Assembly: GCA_029935705.1 (NCBI GenBank)
Contig: JAOZJU010000008.1
Location: forward strand, 1-45,438
DNA: 45,438 nt
Direction: 5' to 3'
From: Arcobacteraceae bacterium
GTDB lineage: Bacteria > Campylobacterota > Campylobacteria > Campylobacterales > Arcobacteraceae
Shown here: positions 25,035-33,348 of the stretch, one piece after another
How the letters are laid out: every line of letters starts with the position of its first letter
Numbering within the stretch: position 1 is the stretch's first letter
The notes under the pieces: generated by a model
What the model was told of the DNA's origin: nothing
Seen by the model: the letters and a program-made list of their open reading frames with translations, nothing else
The model's database searches: none
Made by a program: the position numbers and the translations under genes

Positions 25035-26246
25035 ATGAAACTTATTTTACTTTTTTTTATTTTAATTACCCAACTTTTTCCATTTTCATTTCATAGAGAT
25101 AAAACTAAAACAACTTATAACTCATACTATATCTATCCGCTTGTATTGAGTATGCCAGGACTTGGCAAAGCAGGTGGTGCTGGAGTGCTAGCAAACAATC
25201 TTTTCAAAACCGATACAGATATTATGCTACTACATATGCAAGGGGATTTTGACCTAAATATCTTGACATTTTTAGACCTTCTTTTATATCAAAAAAAGGA
25301 TCACAAATTTTACCTATCGGGGGCATATCTACAGTTTAAAGATGGCACCGTTGAGGCTTATACAAGAGGTAGAGACTCTAAAAAAGAGGATAGGTATTAT
25401 TTTGATACAAAAGAGTTTGAAGCTAAGGGTGTTGAGCTATCTTATATCAGATTTGACAAACAGCTTGAACTATATGCTGGATTTACCAAAACATTTATCA
25501 ACCCAAATGCGATAAGAGACAAAGATGGCAATCAAGTTGCTAACAATATAGGCAACACGAGGTCAACCATATATAGATATGGCATATATCTTGATGACAC
25601 AAACAGCAGACTTGACCCAAAAGTAGGATATAGAGTCCAGCTTGAAACTTTGGGTATAAAGCATGATGAAAAAAAGTTAAGCGATGGATTTCAAAGAGAT
25701 ATATCTATTACTGGATTTTTTCCTATAGTCAAAGATACTCATATATTTGTGGCAAACTATTTTTTCTCCGAAGCAACTATCACAAAAGTTGGCGAAGTAG
25801 ATCCAACGCAGTATCAATGCGACCCACTTGACACAAGTTGCGATCAATCCATATACGATAAAGTAAGAGAAGATAGAGAGCATGAAGTAAAAAAAGGCAA
25901 TGCCACATCTTTAGGTGGCACACAAAGATTAAGAGCCTATCCACAAGGTAGATTTTATGACACATACTCTGCTTTTTTTGGGTTTGAACATAGATGGTAT
26001 ATCAAAAACTATTGGAAGCCATTTGATAAATATCTTTGGAAAGGTGTCAACACTGGTATCCAAATAGCATTTTTTCAAGAGTTTGGACAAGTAAATGATA
26101 AAAACAATCATAAACTATATGAAGATATGAAAAGCTCAACTGGAGTTGGCATAAGGGTTTTATTTAACACTATGACAGCAAGATTAGATATAGCTACAAG
26201 CGACGAAGGAGAACAGGTTGTATTTTTCTATGGATATAGCTTCTAA
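25035..26246 (+). CDS. Outer-membrane Omp85/D15-type beta-barrel protein without POTRA domains
   Basis: The 403-residue protein has a signal peptide (about 1-19) and alternating amphipathic strands throughout, ending in an aromatic residue (YGYSF), as outer-membrane barrels do. The C-terminal half matches the bacterial surface antigen (D15/Omp85) domain: LDDTNSRLDPKVGYR (186-200), GGTQRLRAYPQGRF (294-307; equivalent to the lid-loop R-x-R-G-Y/F motif, here with Ala for Gly), GIQIAFFQEFGQV and SSTGVGIRVLFNT. No POTRA repeats precede the barrel, unlike BamA or TamA. A cysteine-containing loop (about 262-269) is likely surface or periplasmic. It starts 14 bases after tRNA-Met. The substrate is unknown. 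Confidence 0.8.
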   Translation: MKLILLFFILITQLFPFSFHRDKTKTTYNSYYIYPLVLSMPGLGKAGGAGVLANNLFKTDTDIMLLHMQGDFDLNILTFLDLLLYQKKDHKFYLSGAYLQFKDGTVEAYTRGRDSKKEDRYYFDTKEFEAKGVELSYIRFDKQLELYAGFTKTFINPNAIRDKDGNQVANNIGNTRSTIYRYGIYLDDTNSRLDPKVGYRVQLETLGIKHDEKKLSDGFQRDISITGFFPIVKDTHIFVANYFFSEATITKVGEVDPTQYQCDPLDTSCDQSIYDKVREDREHEVKKGNATSLGGTQRLRAYPQGRFYDTYSAFFGFEHRWYIKNYWKPFDKYLWKGVNTGIQIAFFQEFGQVNDKNNHKLYEDMKSSTGVGIRVLFNTMTARLDIATSDEGEQVVFFYGYSF

Positions 26247-26283
26247 AAGAGCTTTAGACTAAAGATATAGTTTCATCTTTCAA

Positions 26284-27261
26284 TCATATGATATATCTAT
26301 GAACTAAATCTTTATTTTCAAACTTTGTATCACTAAAAGTTGTTTCATCTATAGTAGTTTGGTAGCTTTGATTTGGCTTTGTTTTTGCATATGTTATAGC
26401 TATCTTAGATGCTACTTGTTTATCTTGCATATTTGCTTTTTTTTCTATCATACACAAAGGTCCTGGAACATCTTGGACAACAAATTTTAGATATTTTGGA
26501 TTTGTTATTTTCTCCATCTTGATATTGTCATCTTGGTTTCTACCTATTATGAGCTTAGCTTTATTTTCTAACCTAAAATGCCTACCAACTTTCAAAGTAT
26601 CTATATCGTTTGTCTCCAATTTGTCATATTTGACAAACTCAGCCAATCTTTGACTAAACGACATATCTGTGAGCAAACATCCACCAGAGGGTGACTCAAA
26701 ATGAGTGATATTAAACTGCTCTACAAGTTTAAGTTGTCTTGCTCTACTTCTGCCTTCTATATCCAAAAGTTTCTCTCTATCTATCCACCCCAATCTCTCT
26801 GGTTTTGTTATATTAAGTAGTTTTGCACTAAGAGGACGAACGATTATGTCATCTTCATCGCCACTTAATTTTGCTACTTGTCCTATAGCTTCTTTTCTCT
26901 GACTCATAGGTCTTTGTCCTAACACTTCACCACTTATCATAAAAGAAGCATCGTATAGCTTTAACAATTTTTTTGTATGTTTAAACATAAAACCATGACA
27001 ATCAATACAAGGATTGAAGTTTTTGCCATAACCATATTTTGGATCAAAAAGCACCTCATCTAAAAAATCTTTTTTTATATCCAAAACTTTTAGTGGCACA
27101 TCTATACTCAAACAACTTTTTTTTAGTTGATCTATCTTCTCGTTTTTTGAGCCAAAACCTGTATCTATATAGACTGCTAAGATATCTATATTTTGATCTT
27201 TGACAAGTTTCATAGCCAACAAACTATCCAACCCGCCACTAAAAAGTGCCAATGCTCTCAA
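26284..27261 (-). CDS. PP-loop ATP-pyrophosphatase, MnmA/ThiI-like tRNA-thiolation-type protein
   Basis: The 325-residue protein starts with a PP-loop FSGGLDSLLA (7-16). It has Cys85 and Cys88 in NPCIDCHGFMFKH, the GEVLGQRPMSQR segment and a third conserved-looking cysteine in SPSGGCLLTD. This resembles the cysteine layout of 2-thiouridine synthases. The C-terminal 100 residues (VGRHFRLENKAKLIIGRNQDDN onward) look like a separate domain, similar to the small RNA-binding domains seen in NFACT-type proteins. Automatic annotation often calls relatives 'argininosuccinate synthase domain' or 'thiouridylate methyltransferase'; neither is proven. The start is TTG and overlaps the envC stop by four bases (TTGA). 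Confidence 0.78.
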   Translation of the reverse strand: MRALALFSGGLDSLLAMKLVKDQNIDILAVYIDTGFGSKNEKIDQLKKSCLSIDVPLKVLDIKKDFLDEVLFDPKYGYGKNFNPCIDCHGFMFKHTKKLLKLYDASFMISGEVLGQRPMSQRKEAIGQVAKLSGDEDDIIVRPLSAKLLNITKPERLGWIDREKLLDIEGRSRARQLKLVEQFNITHFESPSGGCLLTDMSFSQRLAEFVKYDKLETNDIDTLKVGRHFRLENKAKLIIGRNQDDNIKMEKITNPKYLKFVVQDVPGPLCMIEKKANMQDKQVASKIAITYAKTKPNQSYQTTIDETTFSDTKFENKDLVHRYII

Positions 27262-28478
27262 AACAACTCTTTTGGATTTAAGTATTTGCTATTTTTAGTA
27301 GCTTGAAAACCTATGCTATTTTTTACTCTGCCGATAGTTGCACCTTTTTTGAGCCATTTGCCCTTTTTTATATTTGGTGCTATCTTATCAAGGTGCGAAT
27401 ATATGGTATGTATATTGTTTTTGTGTTTGATTATGACCACATTTTCAAGAAGTTGTGAGTCGTGTTTGCTATATACTACTTTGCCATCAAATACCGACAA
27501 CACTTTTGCATTTGCTACTTTTGTTTTAAGAGTGATAGAATCATTGAAAAGTTTGATTTTGTATACTTTGTCATATCTCTCACCAAATGTTTTTGTGATG
27601 GTATAACTCTTCAAAGGGGCTATAGTCTTTTTGCCTCTATATCTTGTAGTTTTGACTCCATAAGATGAGTAACCAATGCTTTTGACATTCATAGCTATAT
27701 TTTTGCTAAATCTATCTTGTCCATACTCATCATTTGCTATTGAACTTTCATCTGGTTTTTTTAGTTGTTCTTGTTTGACAATGTTTAAACTATCAAGTAT
27801 AGATGACAACTTTTTTTGTTCTTGGACTATTTTTGCAAGTTTTTTTTGATAAGATTTGTGTTTTTGTTTTAAACTTTGTTTGGTTTTTTTAAGCTGTTTT
27901 GTCTTTTTGGTAAGCTCTCTTCTGTCTATCTTATCTTTTTCTATCACTGCAACTATCTTGGCTATTCGCTTTTTGATTATATTTTCTTTATTGTTTATCT
28001 CATCAAATCTTACTGACAACAAAGATACTTTTCGTTTTGATTCTATACTTAATATTTTGTAAACATATGTATCCAATATCTCATCAATTGATTTTTGATT
28101 TGTAAGTTTTGTTGCTATTGTAGTGATATAGTTAGATGCAAGTGTTTTTGCTATTTTTATCTCAATATCTGTTTTGGCTTTTTGAATATCTTTTGCTGTT
28201 TTTTTAAGCTCTTTTAGCTCTTTTTTGCTATCTCTTACTTTTGCTCTATTTTTCTCTATAAGATTTGACTCTATTTTTATATTTAATTTAAGCTTTTTTG
28301 CTTTTTTAGTAGTTGTATGTATCTTCCATACCAAATTTTTAATCTGTTTGGTCGTTTTTCTTTTTTGGTTATTTATATTTTGCTGTCTTTCTTTATTTTC
28401 TTCTATCTTTTTATCAATATTTGCATACAAAATGACACTTAGCAAGAACCATAGAAAAACTGAAAATCTAATTTTCAT
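27258..28478 (-). CDS. envC: EnvC-type murein hydrolase activator with degenerate LytM domain
   Basis: The 406-residue protein has a signal peptide (about 1-22), a long coiled coil (about 25-250, rich in Lys/Glu) and a C-terminal M23/LytM-like domain (about 290-400). The catalytic zinc ligands appear lost: where active enzymes have H-x3-D, this reads IKLFNDSITLK, and the last motif is HTIYSHL instead of H-x-H. This fits EnvC, which activates amidases and is itself controlled by FtsEX, encoded just upstream. I start at ATG 28478, which gives a good signal peptide; a TTG at 28499 would add seven residues. The gene overlaps ftsX by 11 bases. Confidence 0.87.
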   Translation of the reverse strand: MKIRFSVFLWFLLSVILYANIDKKIEENKERQQNINNQKRKTTKQIKNLVWKIHTTTKKAKKLKLNIKIESNLIEKNRAKVRDSKKELKELKKTAKDIQKAKTDIEIKIAKTLASNYITTIATKLTNQKSIDEILDTYVYKILSIESKRKVSLLSVRFDEINNKENIIKKRIAKIVAVIEKDKIDRRELTKKTKQLKKTKQSLKQKHKSYQKKLAKIVQEQKKLSSILDSLNIVKQEQLKKPDESSIANDEYGQDRFSKNIAMNVKSIGYSSYGVKTTRYRGKKTIAPLKSYTITKTFGERYDKVYKIKLFNDSITLKTKVANAKVLSVFDGKVVYSKHDSQLLENVVIIKHKNNIHTIYSHLDKIAPNIKKGKWLKKGATIGRVKNSIGFQATKNSKYLNPKELF

Positions 28479-29280
28479 ATTTTTGTTTAACCAATACAAA
28501 TAAAACTGTTGTAGCTGATATTAGGATTGACAATCCAAAAATATTGAAATAATCCAAATTGATTTGATTTTGAAAATAATCAAGCTTTAAAAGCTCGCTT
28601 GAGACAAAAAGTGATAAATTTTCAGCTATAAAAAATGTCATCAATATTGTAATTATACTAGCTAAAACTGCACTTACAAATGCTGTAAATATAAGTTCTT
28701 TTGAATAATAAAATATATTTGCACCATGCAGTTGCATGATATATATCTGCTCTTTGTGTTCATAAAACCATATTTTTATATGTTTTAGTATCATCAAAAT
28801 TGAGAATATCATCACAACTATAAAAAAGATAGCAATAAAGTTATTTAACATCAAAAACATAGAAAATTGTTGATTGTGTTTTTTTGAAAATACCTCTACA
28901 TCTATAACTTGACTTATAGTTTTAAGTTCATTTTGGATAGCTTTAAGTTGTTTTTTGTTTGGAAACTCATTTAGATACAGTTTGTAAAAATATGGCAACT
29001 CTTTGATAAGCACTTGCAATGACTCATCTGAAAGTTGTTTTTTAAAACTATCTATTATCTCATCTTTGCTCAGTTCCTTAAGTTTGTTGTAGTTTATTGA
29101 AAGGTTATCTATGTGGTTGTTGGTTAGCTTATCTTGTGATATTATGACTATAGTATAGTTGTCTGTTACTTTCTGTTTATAAGCAGATACTGACCTGTCA
29201 AGTGTTATATAAAGCTCATAAGACAATAGCATAAATACAAGCGGTATCATAAAAGATAGATATCTACTAATAACTCTCAT
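28468..29280 (-). CDS. ftsX: Cell-division ABC transporter-like permease FtsX
   Basis: The 270-residue membrane protein has an N-terminal helix (7-27), an extracellular domain of about 120 residues with the coiled-coil-like KNQLKAIQNELKTISQV area, and three C-terminal helices (about 145-170, 195-225 and 245-265). This is the FtsX topology. FtsX with FtsE forms a mechanotransmitting complex that turns on EnvC in the periplasm. It overlaps ftsE by 14 bases and envC by 11, so the three are made together. The sequence is diverged from E. coli FtsX, as is usual in Campylobacterota. Confidence 0.88.
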   Translation of the reverse strand: MRVISRYLSFMIPLVFMLLSYELYITLDRSVSAYKQKVTDNYTIVIISQDKLTNNHIDNLSINYNKLKELSKDEIIDSFKKQLSDESLQVLIKELPYFYKLYLNEFPNKKQLKAIQNELKTISQVIDVEVFSKKHNQQFSMFLMLNNFIAIFFIVVMIFSILMILKHIKIWFYEHKEQIYIMQLHGANIFYYSKELIFTAFVSAVLASIITILMTFFIAENLSLFVSSELLKLDYFQNQINLDYFNIFGLSILISATTVLFVLVKQKYEN

Positions 29281-29932
29281 ATATTTTTCCTCCGTCTATA
29301 TTGAATTTTCTAAAATCGATACTAAAATTTTGTGGCACTCTGTGAGTTACGACCACAACAGTAACTCCTAACTGTTGATTCGCTCCTTTTAACAAATTCC
29401 ATATCACACTCGCTGAGTATTCATCCAGATTTCCAGTAGGCTCATCTGCTAAGATTAGTTTTGGGTTGTGTGCTAATGCTCTTGCTACTGAAACTCTTTG
29501 TTGTTCTCCACCACTTAGCTGTTGAGGATAGGAGTCTCTTACATGTGTCAATCTAACATGCTCAAGAAGTTTATTTGCTTGTGTATCACACAACTCATCT
29601 GTGTAGCCATTGATTTTTAAAGGTAGTTTGATATTCTCTTCTATTGACCAGTTTTTGATTAGTTTATAATCTTGAAAAACTATACCTATATCTTTTCTTA
29701 AATCTAATAGTTGCGATGATGTTATATTGTTCATATCAAAACCATTGACATACAAGTTGCCAGATATTGGGATAATCTCACCAAAAAAGGAGTTCAAAAT
29801 AGTAGATTTGCCACTTCCACTGGCACCACCTATAAATATAAAATCCTTCTCGTTTATCTTAAATGTTGTGTCGTTTATTATAGATCTTTTGTTGTCATAT
29901 GTTATCTCTATATTTGATGCTTTGATTATCAT
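29267..29932 (-). CDS. ftsE: Cell-division ATP-binding protein FtsE
   Basis: The 221-residue ABC ATPase has Walker [11 protein letters not shown] (35-44), a Q-loop in [10 protein letters not shown], signature [15 protein letters not shown] and Walker [13 protein letters not shown], followed by the switch histidine in VVTHR. Size, DYKLI segment and pairing with FtsX identify it as FtsE rather than a LolD-type transporter. It has a strong GGAGAG ribosome binding site inside the end of trmB, and its ATG overlaps the trmB stop (ATGA). Confidence 0.93.
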   Translation of the reverse strand: MIIKASNIEITYDNKRSIINDTTFKINEKDFIFIGGASGSGKSTILNSFFGEIIPISGNLYVNGFDMNNITSSQLLDLRKDIGIVFQDYKLIKNWSIEENIKLPLKINGYTDELCDTQANKLLEHVRLTHVRDSYPQQLSGGEQQRVSVARALAHNPKLILADEPTGNLDEYSASVIWNLLKGANQQLGVTVVVVTHRVPQNFSIDFRKFNIDGGKIYESY

Positions 29933-31101
29933 AACTCTCCTAAAATTTGATTTATTTTTTTGTGTGCTTTATTGTTTGTAATGGTGCCTAGTGGGTTGCT
30001 TTGTAAATATCTTGCTTTTTTGTTTTTGATGATTATATACCTTTTTGATGGTTGATTAAAATCCCCAAATACAACTGCTATCAATATATTGCCTTTTTTA
30101 TTTTGATAAAACTCACCAAAACTTATAAAATAATCATCAAAGATCAACTTTTTTGATGATATTCTCTTTTTAGGTTCTATTATACCTAAAAAATCAAAAT
30201 TTAAGCTTAAACAAAAATCATCGCTTTGTGTTTTGTTTGTCAAAACAATATCATAGATATTTTTTTGCATTTTTCTCCATCTATCTTCATATTTGCTAGA
30301 GATTGCTATATTTTTATTTTTTTCTATCTTGATATTGTCATAATTTTTAAACAAACTCATACAATACTCAAAATAGTTCAAACTATCAGTTCGTAACTCA
30401 AGTTTGCCATTTGGCTTCAACACTCTTTGTGCCTCTTTTATAAAACTATCGCTAAATACCCTTCGGTGTGGTTTTTTATCCCACGGAACTGGGAAGTGAA
30501 TATATATATTTTTTATAATATTTGATCTTAAAAATTGCAAAAAAACTCTAGCATCATGCGAGAGTATGATTATATTTTTTATATCTTTTTGTTTTATTTG
30601 TCTATCAAGTTGCTCTATAGATGTAGGGTGTATCTCAAGGCCTATGTATAAAGTCGTCATATTAAGTGATGCTTTATGTAAAATATGCCTACCACTTCCA
30701 AAGCCTATCTCTATGGCGATATCTTTGAAGTTTGTCAAAAAGTTTTCAAAACCATCTTTGTTGGTGAAAAATTCTATATTTTTGATATTGTTTGATATTG
30801 TTTTAGTTTGATATTTTTCATTTAGATTTGAAAATAAAATTTTCCCACCACATACAGATATATATGCTTTTATCGCACCTTTTATTATATTTACAGGTGA
30901 TACTCTTGTTGTTTTGTCAAACTTTATTTGTATGTTGTTGTTTTTAATTTTTTTAGACAAAACAAACTCGACATCTTTGTATAACACAACTATGAGAGTA
31001 TCTTTGTGATTGGTATTTGTAAACTCGTCTACAAACTTATAATCATCTAAAACAAAAGGGTATGAAACCTTTGAACAATCATCTATAAGGCAGTGTGGCA
31101 A
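29929..31101 (-). CDS. trmB: tRNA (guanine-46-N7)-methyltransferase, long form
   Basis: The 390-residue protein carries the TrmB core: SAM loop AIEIGFGSGRHI (129-140), YIGLEIHPTSIEQ, and the tRNA/active-site segment IHFPVPWDKKPHRR (201-214) followed by a conserved FSDSFIKEAQRVLKPNG. The E. coli enzyme is about 240 residues; here about 110 extra residues lie before the core and about 110 after it. Long TrmB proteins are known in Campylobacterota. The start is TTG with a poor ribosome binding site; no ATG is available before the core domain. It is 14 bases from the lipoprotein gene and overlaps ftsE by four. Confidence 0.9.
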   Translation of the reverse strand: MPHCLIDDCSKVSYPFVLDDYKFVDEFTNTNHKDTLIVVLYKDVEFVLSKKIKNNNIQIKFDKTTRVSPVNIIKGAIKAYISVCGGKILFSNLNEKYQTKTISNNIKNIEFFTNKDGFENFLTNFKDIAIEIGFGSGRHILHKASLNMTTLYIGLEIHPTSIEQLDRQIKQKDIKNIIILSHDARVFLQFLRSNIIKNIYIHFPVPWDKKPHRRVFSDSFIKEAQRVLKPNGKLELRTDSLNYFEYCMSLFKNYDNIKIEKNKNIAISSKYEDRWRKMQKNIYDIVLTNKTQSDDFCLSLNFDFLGIIEPKKRISSKKLIFDDYFISFGEFYQNKKGNILIAVVFGDFNQPSKRYIIIKNKKARYLQSNPLGTITNNKAHKKINQILGEL

Positions 31102-31115
31102 TGGTGGACTACTAT

Positions 31116-32381
31116 TTAGTATTTAACATTTGTTACGATTGACTTTTCAGACATCAATCCATATTTGTCGACCGCTTGAACTTTATAACTATAAGTCTCG
31201 CCACTTACTACATCTTTGTCTCTTAATATCTTTGAGTTTATTTTGCCTATTTTTATAGGTTTGCTTAAGAAACCTATAGCTCCTTTGGTTTTATATACAT
31301 AAAAATATTTTGCTCTTTTATCTACTGTCTTCCACTCAATTTGTATAAAGTTCCCACCAGTTTTTGCTTGAGTTATCACAGGTGGAAGTGGTTTGCTCAA
31401 TGTTTTGCCAGCAAGTGATGGCACATCTAGAGTGCTTTGTTGATTGTCGTTGTCTATTGCTACTACTTTATAAAACCTTGTGGCACCATCGCTATTTACT
31501 ATATCTGTATAGGTATCTTTATCTTTGCTGACTTTTGCTATGCTACTATATAGGTGGTTTGTATTGCCAAAACCTCTATATATCTCATATCTTTGAATAG
31601 TCTTAAGATTTTTTGGTTTTTTCCATTTTATTATGATTTTTCTTGGCAAAGAGGTTGTCGCTTTTAGTGGCTTGATCGCTTTTGGTAGCTTTTTGGTTTT
31701 TGAGCGAACTGCTTTGCTTGGATATGATTTTATATCATCAAAAGTTTTTGAGATAACTCTATAATAATATATAGTATCACTATCAAGGTCTGTATCAATA
31801 TATTCAGCACTCAACCTACCCTCAACTTCACCTATCTTTTGCCAACTGTTATCTTTTTTCTCTTTTCTTTGGATGATATAATAATTTACAGCTTCGTTTA
31901 TATGTGGCTTCCACATCACTTTTGTTTGTCCTGCAAGTTGTGATATAGCTACTACAAATGGCACTGAAGTAAATGTTTTTTGTGTTTTTGTCTCAAATGG
32001 CAAAGTAGATTTAGATTCATAACCATCTTTTGATACAGTTGATATACTATAAAGATATGTAGTATTTGGCAACAACCTTTTATCGCTCCAGTGTGAGCTG
32101 TTTTTATTTTTTAGTTTTCCAGCTTTTATAAATTTTTTATTTGTTTTGCTTGGCCTTGCTTTATATATGTTGTATCCTACGACTCTTGGGTCATTTACAG
32201 GGTGCCACTCTAAAGCTATGCTTGACATACTTGATATATATTTTAAGCTATTTAGATCTACTGTTGGTAAAGTTTTGTCAACTTTTGGTTTAACCGCTTG
32301 TGATGGTTTTGTAGAACACCCATCAAATAAAACTATTAAACTGCTTATGAAGATATATTTCATCAATCTTTTCAAAATCAT
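31116..32381 (-). CDS. Fibronectin type III-repeat lipoprotein
   Basis: The 421-residue exported protein has a short signal sequence ending LFDGC (a weak lipobox) and about four tandem fibronectin type III modules, each with the Y-x-I-Y/Y-Y-x-V pattern (GYNIYKA, YYIIQRKE, RYEIYRG, YFYVYKT) and a closing V-x-A/V-D segment. It is probably a periplasmic or outer-membrane scaffold. The same gene lies between a pseudouridine synthase and trmB in H. pylori, as I recall, so the position is conserved. Start is uncertain: ATG 32381 has its AAAGGA only two bases away; TTG 32375 or ATG 32363 would also give a signal peptide. It overlaps the upstream gene by about 59 bases. Confidence 0.82.
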   Translation of the reverse strand: MILKRLMKYIFISSLIVLFDGCSTKPSQAVKPKVDKTLPTVDLNSLKYISSMSSIALEWHPVNDPRVVGYNIYKARPSKTNKKFIKAGKLKNKNSSHWSDKRLLPNTTYLYSISTVSKDGYESKSTLPFETKTQKTFTSVPFVVAISQLAGQTKVMWKPHINEAVNYYIIQRKEKKDNSWQKIGEVEGRLSAEYIDTDLDSDTIYYYRVISKTFDDIKSYPSKAVRSKTKKLPKAIKPLKATTSLPRKIIIKWKKPKNLKTIQRYEIYRGFGNTNHLYSSIAKVSKDKDTYTDIVNSDGATRFYKVVAIDNDNQQSTLDVPSLAGKTLSKPLPPVITQAKTGGNFIQIEWKTVDKRAKYFYVYKTKGAIGFLSKPIKIGKINSKILRDKDVVSGETYSYKVQAVDKYGLMSEKSIVTNVKY

Positions 32382-33306
32382 TTTCCTTTATATTAAAATC
32401 ATCTTTTAATTTTTGTTTAAACTTGTCATCAAAGCTAGCTTTGAAAACCATCTTTTGTCCAGTTTGTGGGTGTATTAGATACAAGATAAAACTATGTAGG
32501 TATATTTTATCATCTTTTCCTTTAAAGTCATATAAAAGATCACCTATTATCTGTCTATTTATAAAATTTAGATGTGCTCTTATTTGATGTGTTCGTCCTG
32601 TGTATAGTTTTGCAAATATCACTTCGGTGTTATTGCATATAGCTTTTTTGTATTTTAAAAATGCTGTTTTTGATTCTTTGCCGCCATTTTGCACTGATAT
32701 TCTAATCCTATTTTTTCTATCTCTACTAAGTGGTTTGTTTATAATTTGATTTTGTTTTAAAGTTTGGTTTATCATCATACAATAATACCTACCCATTGAT
32801 TTATCTTTTAACTGAGAAGATAGTTTTATATGAGCTTCGTTTGTTTTAGCAACCACCATAGCCCCTGATGTGCCTTTGTCAAGCCTATGGACTATGCCGT
32901 GTCTTATCTCTCCACTTATTGTTGAAAGGGATATCTTTTTATATCGCAACCAATCTACCAATGTAGGCTCATGAACAGTGGGTGCATCATGGATTATCAA
33001 GTTTGATGGTTTGTTTATAACCAATATAAAATCATCTTCATATATGATTTTTATATCAAGTTTTTCCAGCTCTTCATCCTGCGAAGATCTCTGTCTTTTT
33101 TCTTTTTTTATCTCTACATTGACCTCTACTATATTGTTTAACACAACTTGAAATCCATTTTTTCTAACAACTGTTTTATCTACTGTTACAAATCCGCTAT
33201 CTATGACTGTTTTGATTTGACTTCTTGTCTCTTTTAACATTGCTGTCAAAAAAATATCTAATCTTTTCTTATGATTGTTTTGATCTATTATAAATTTTTT
33301 ATTCAC
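32323..33306 (-). CDS. rluD: RluD/RluC-type 23S rRNA pseudouridine synthase
   Basis: The 327-residue protein has an N-terminal S4 domain (KRLDIFLTAML..., 14-65) and a RluA-family catalytic domain with Asp143 in HRLDKGTSGAMVVAK, plus YTGRTHQIRAHL and a final LHSFIL segment. It would isomerise uridines in 23S rRNA; which sites cannot be told from sequence. The start is GTG, 42 bases from the divergent rodA ATG. It heads the seven-gene block that runs to the PP-loop gene at 26284. The 3' end overlaps the lipoprotein gene by up to 59 bases, long even for this compact genome. Confidence 0.88.
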   Translation of the reverse strand: MNKKFIIDQNNHKKRLDIFLTAMLKETRSQIKTVIDSGFVTVDKTVVRKNGFQVVLNNIVEVNVEIKKEKRQRSSQDEELEKLDIKIIYEDDFILVINKPSNLIIHDAPTVHEPTLVDWLRYKKISLSTISGEIRHGIVHRLDKGTSGAMVVAKTNEAHIKLSSQLKDKSMGRYYCMMINQTLKQNQIINKPLSRDRKNRIRISVQNGGKESKTAFLKYKKAICNNTEVIFAKLYTGRTHQIRAHLNFINRQIIGDLLYDFKGKDDKIYLHSFILYLIHPQTGQKMVFKASFDDKFKQKLKDDFNIKENDFEKIDEIYLHKQFNSFI

Positions 33307-33334
33307 AATTTTCCTATTTTTAAGTATTTTTTGC

Positions 33335-33340
33335 TACAAT
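33335..33340 (+). promoter_or_regulatory. Extended -10 box directly before rodA
   Basis: TTTTTTGCTACAAT is a strong TGnTACAAT box. It ends eight bases before the rodA ATG, so a normal start site would leave a leader of only about two bases and no room for a ribosome binding site. Confidence 0.5.
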
Positions 33341-33348
33341 TATCCATT

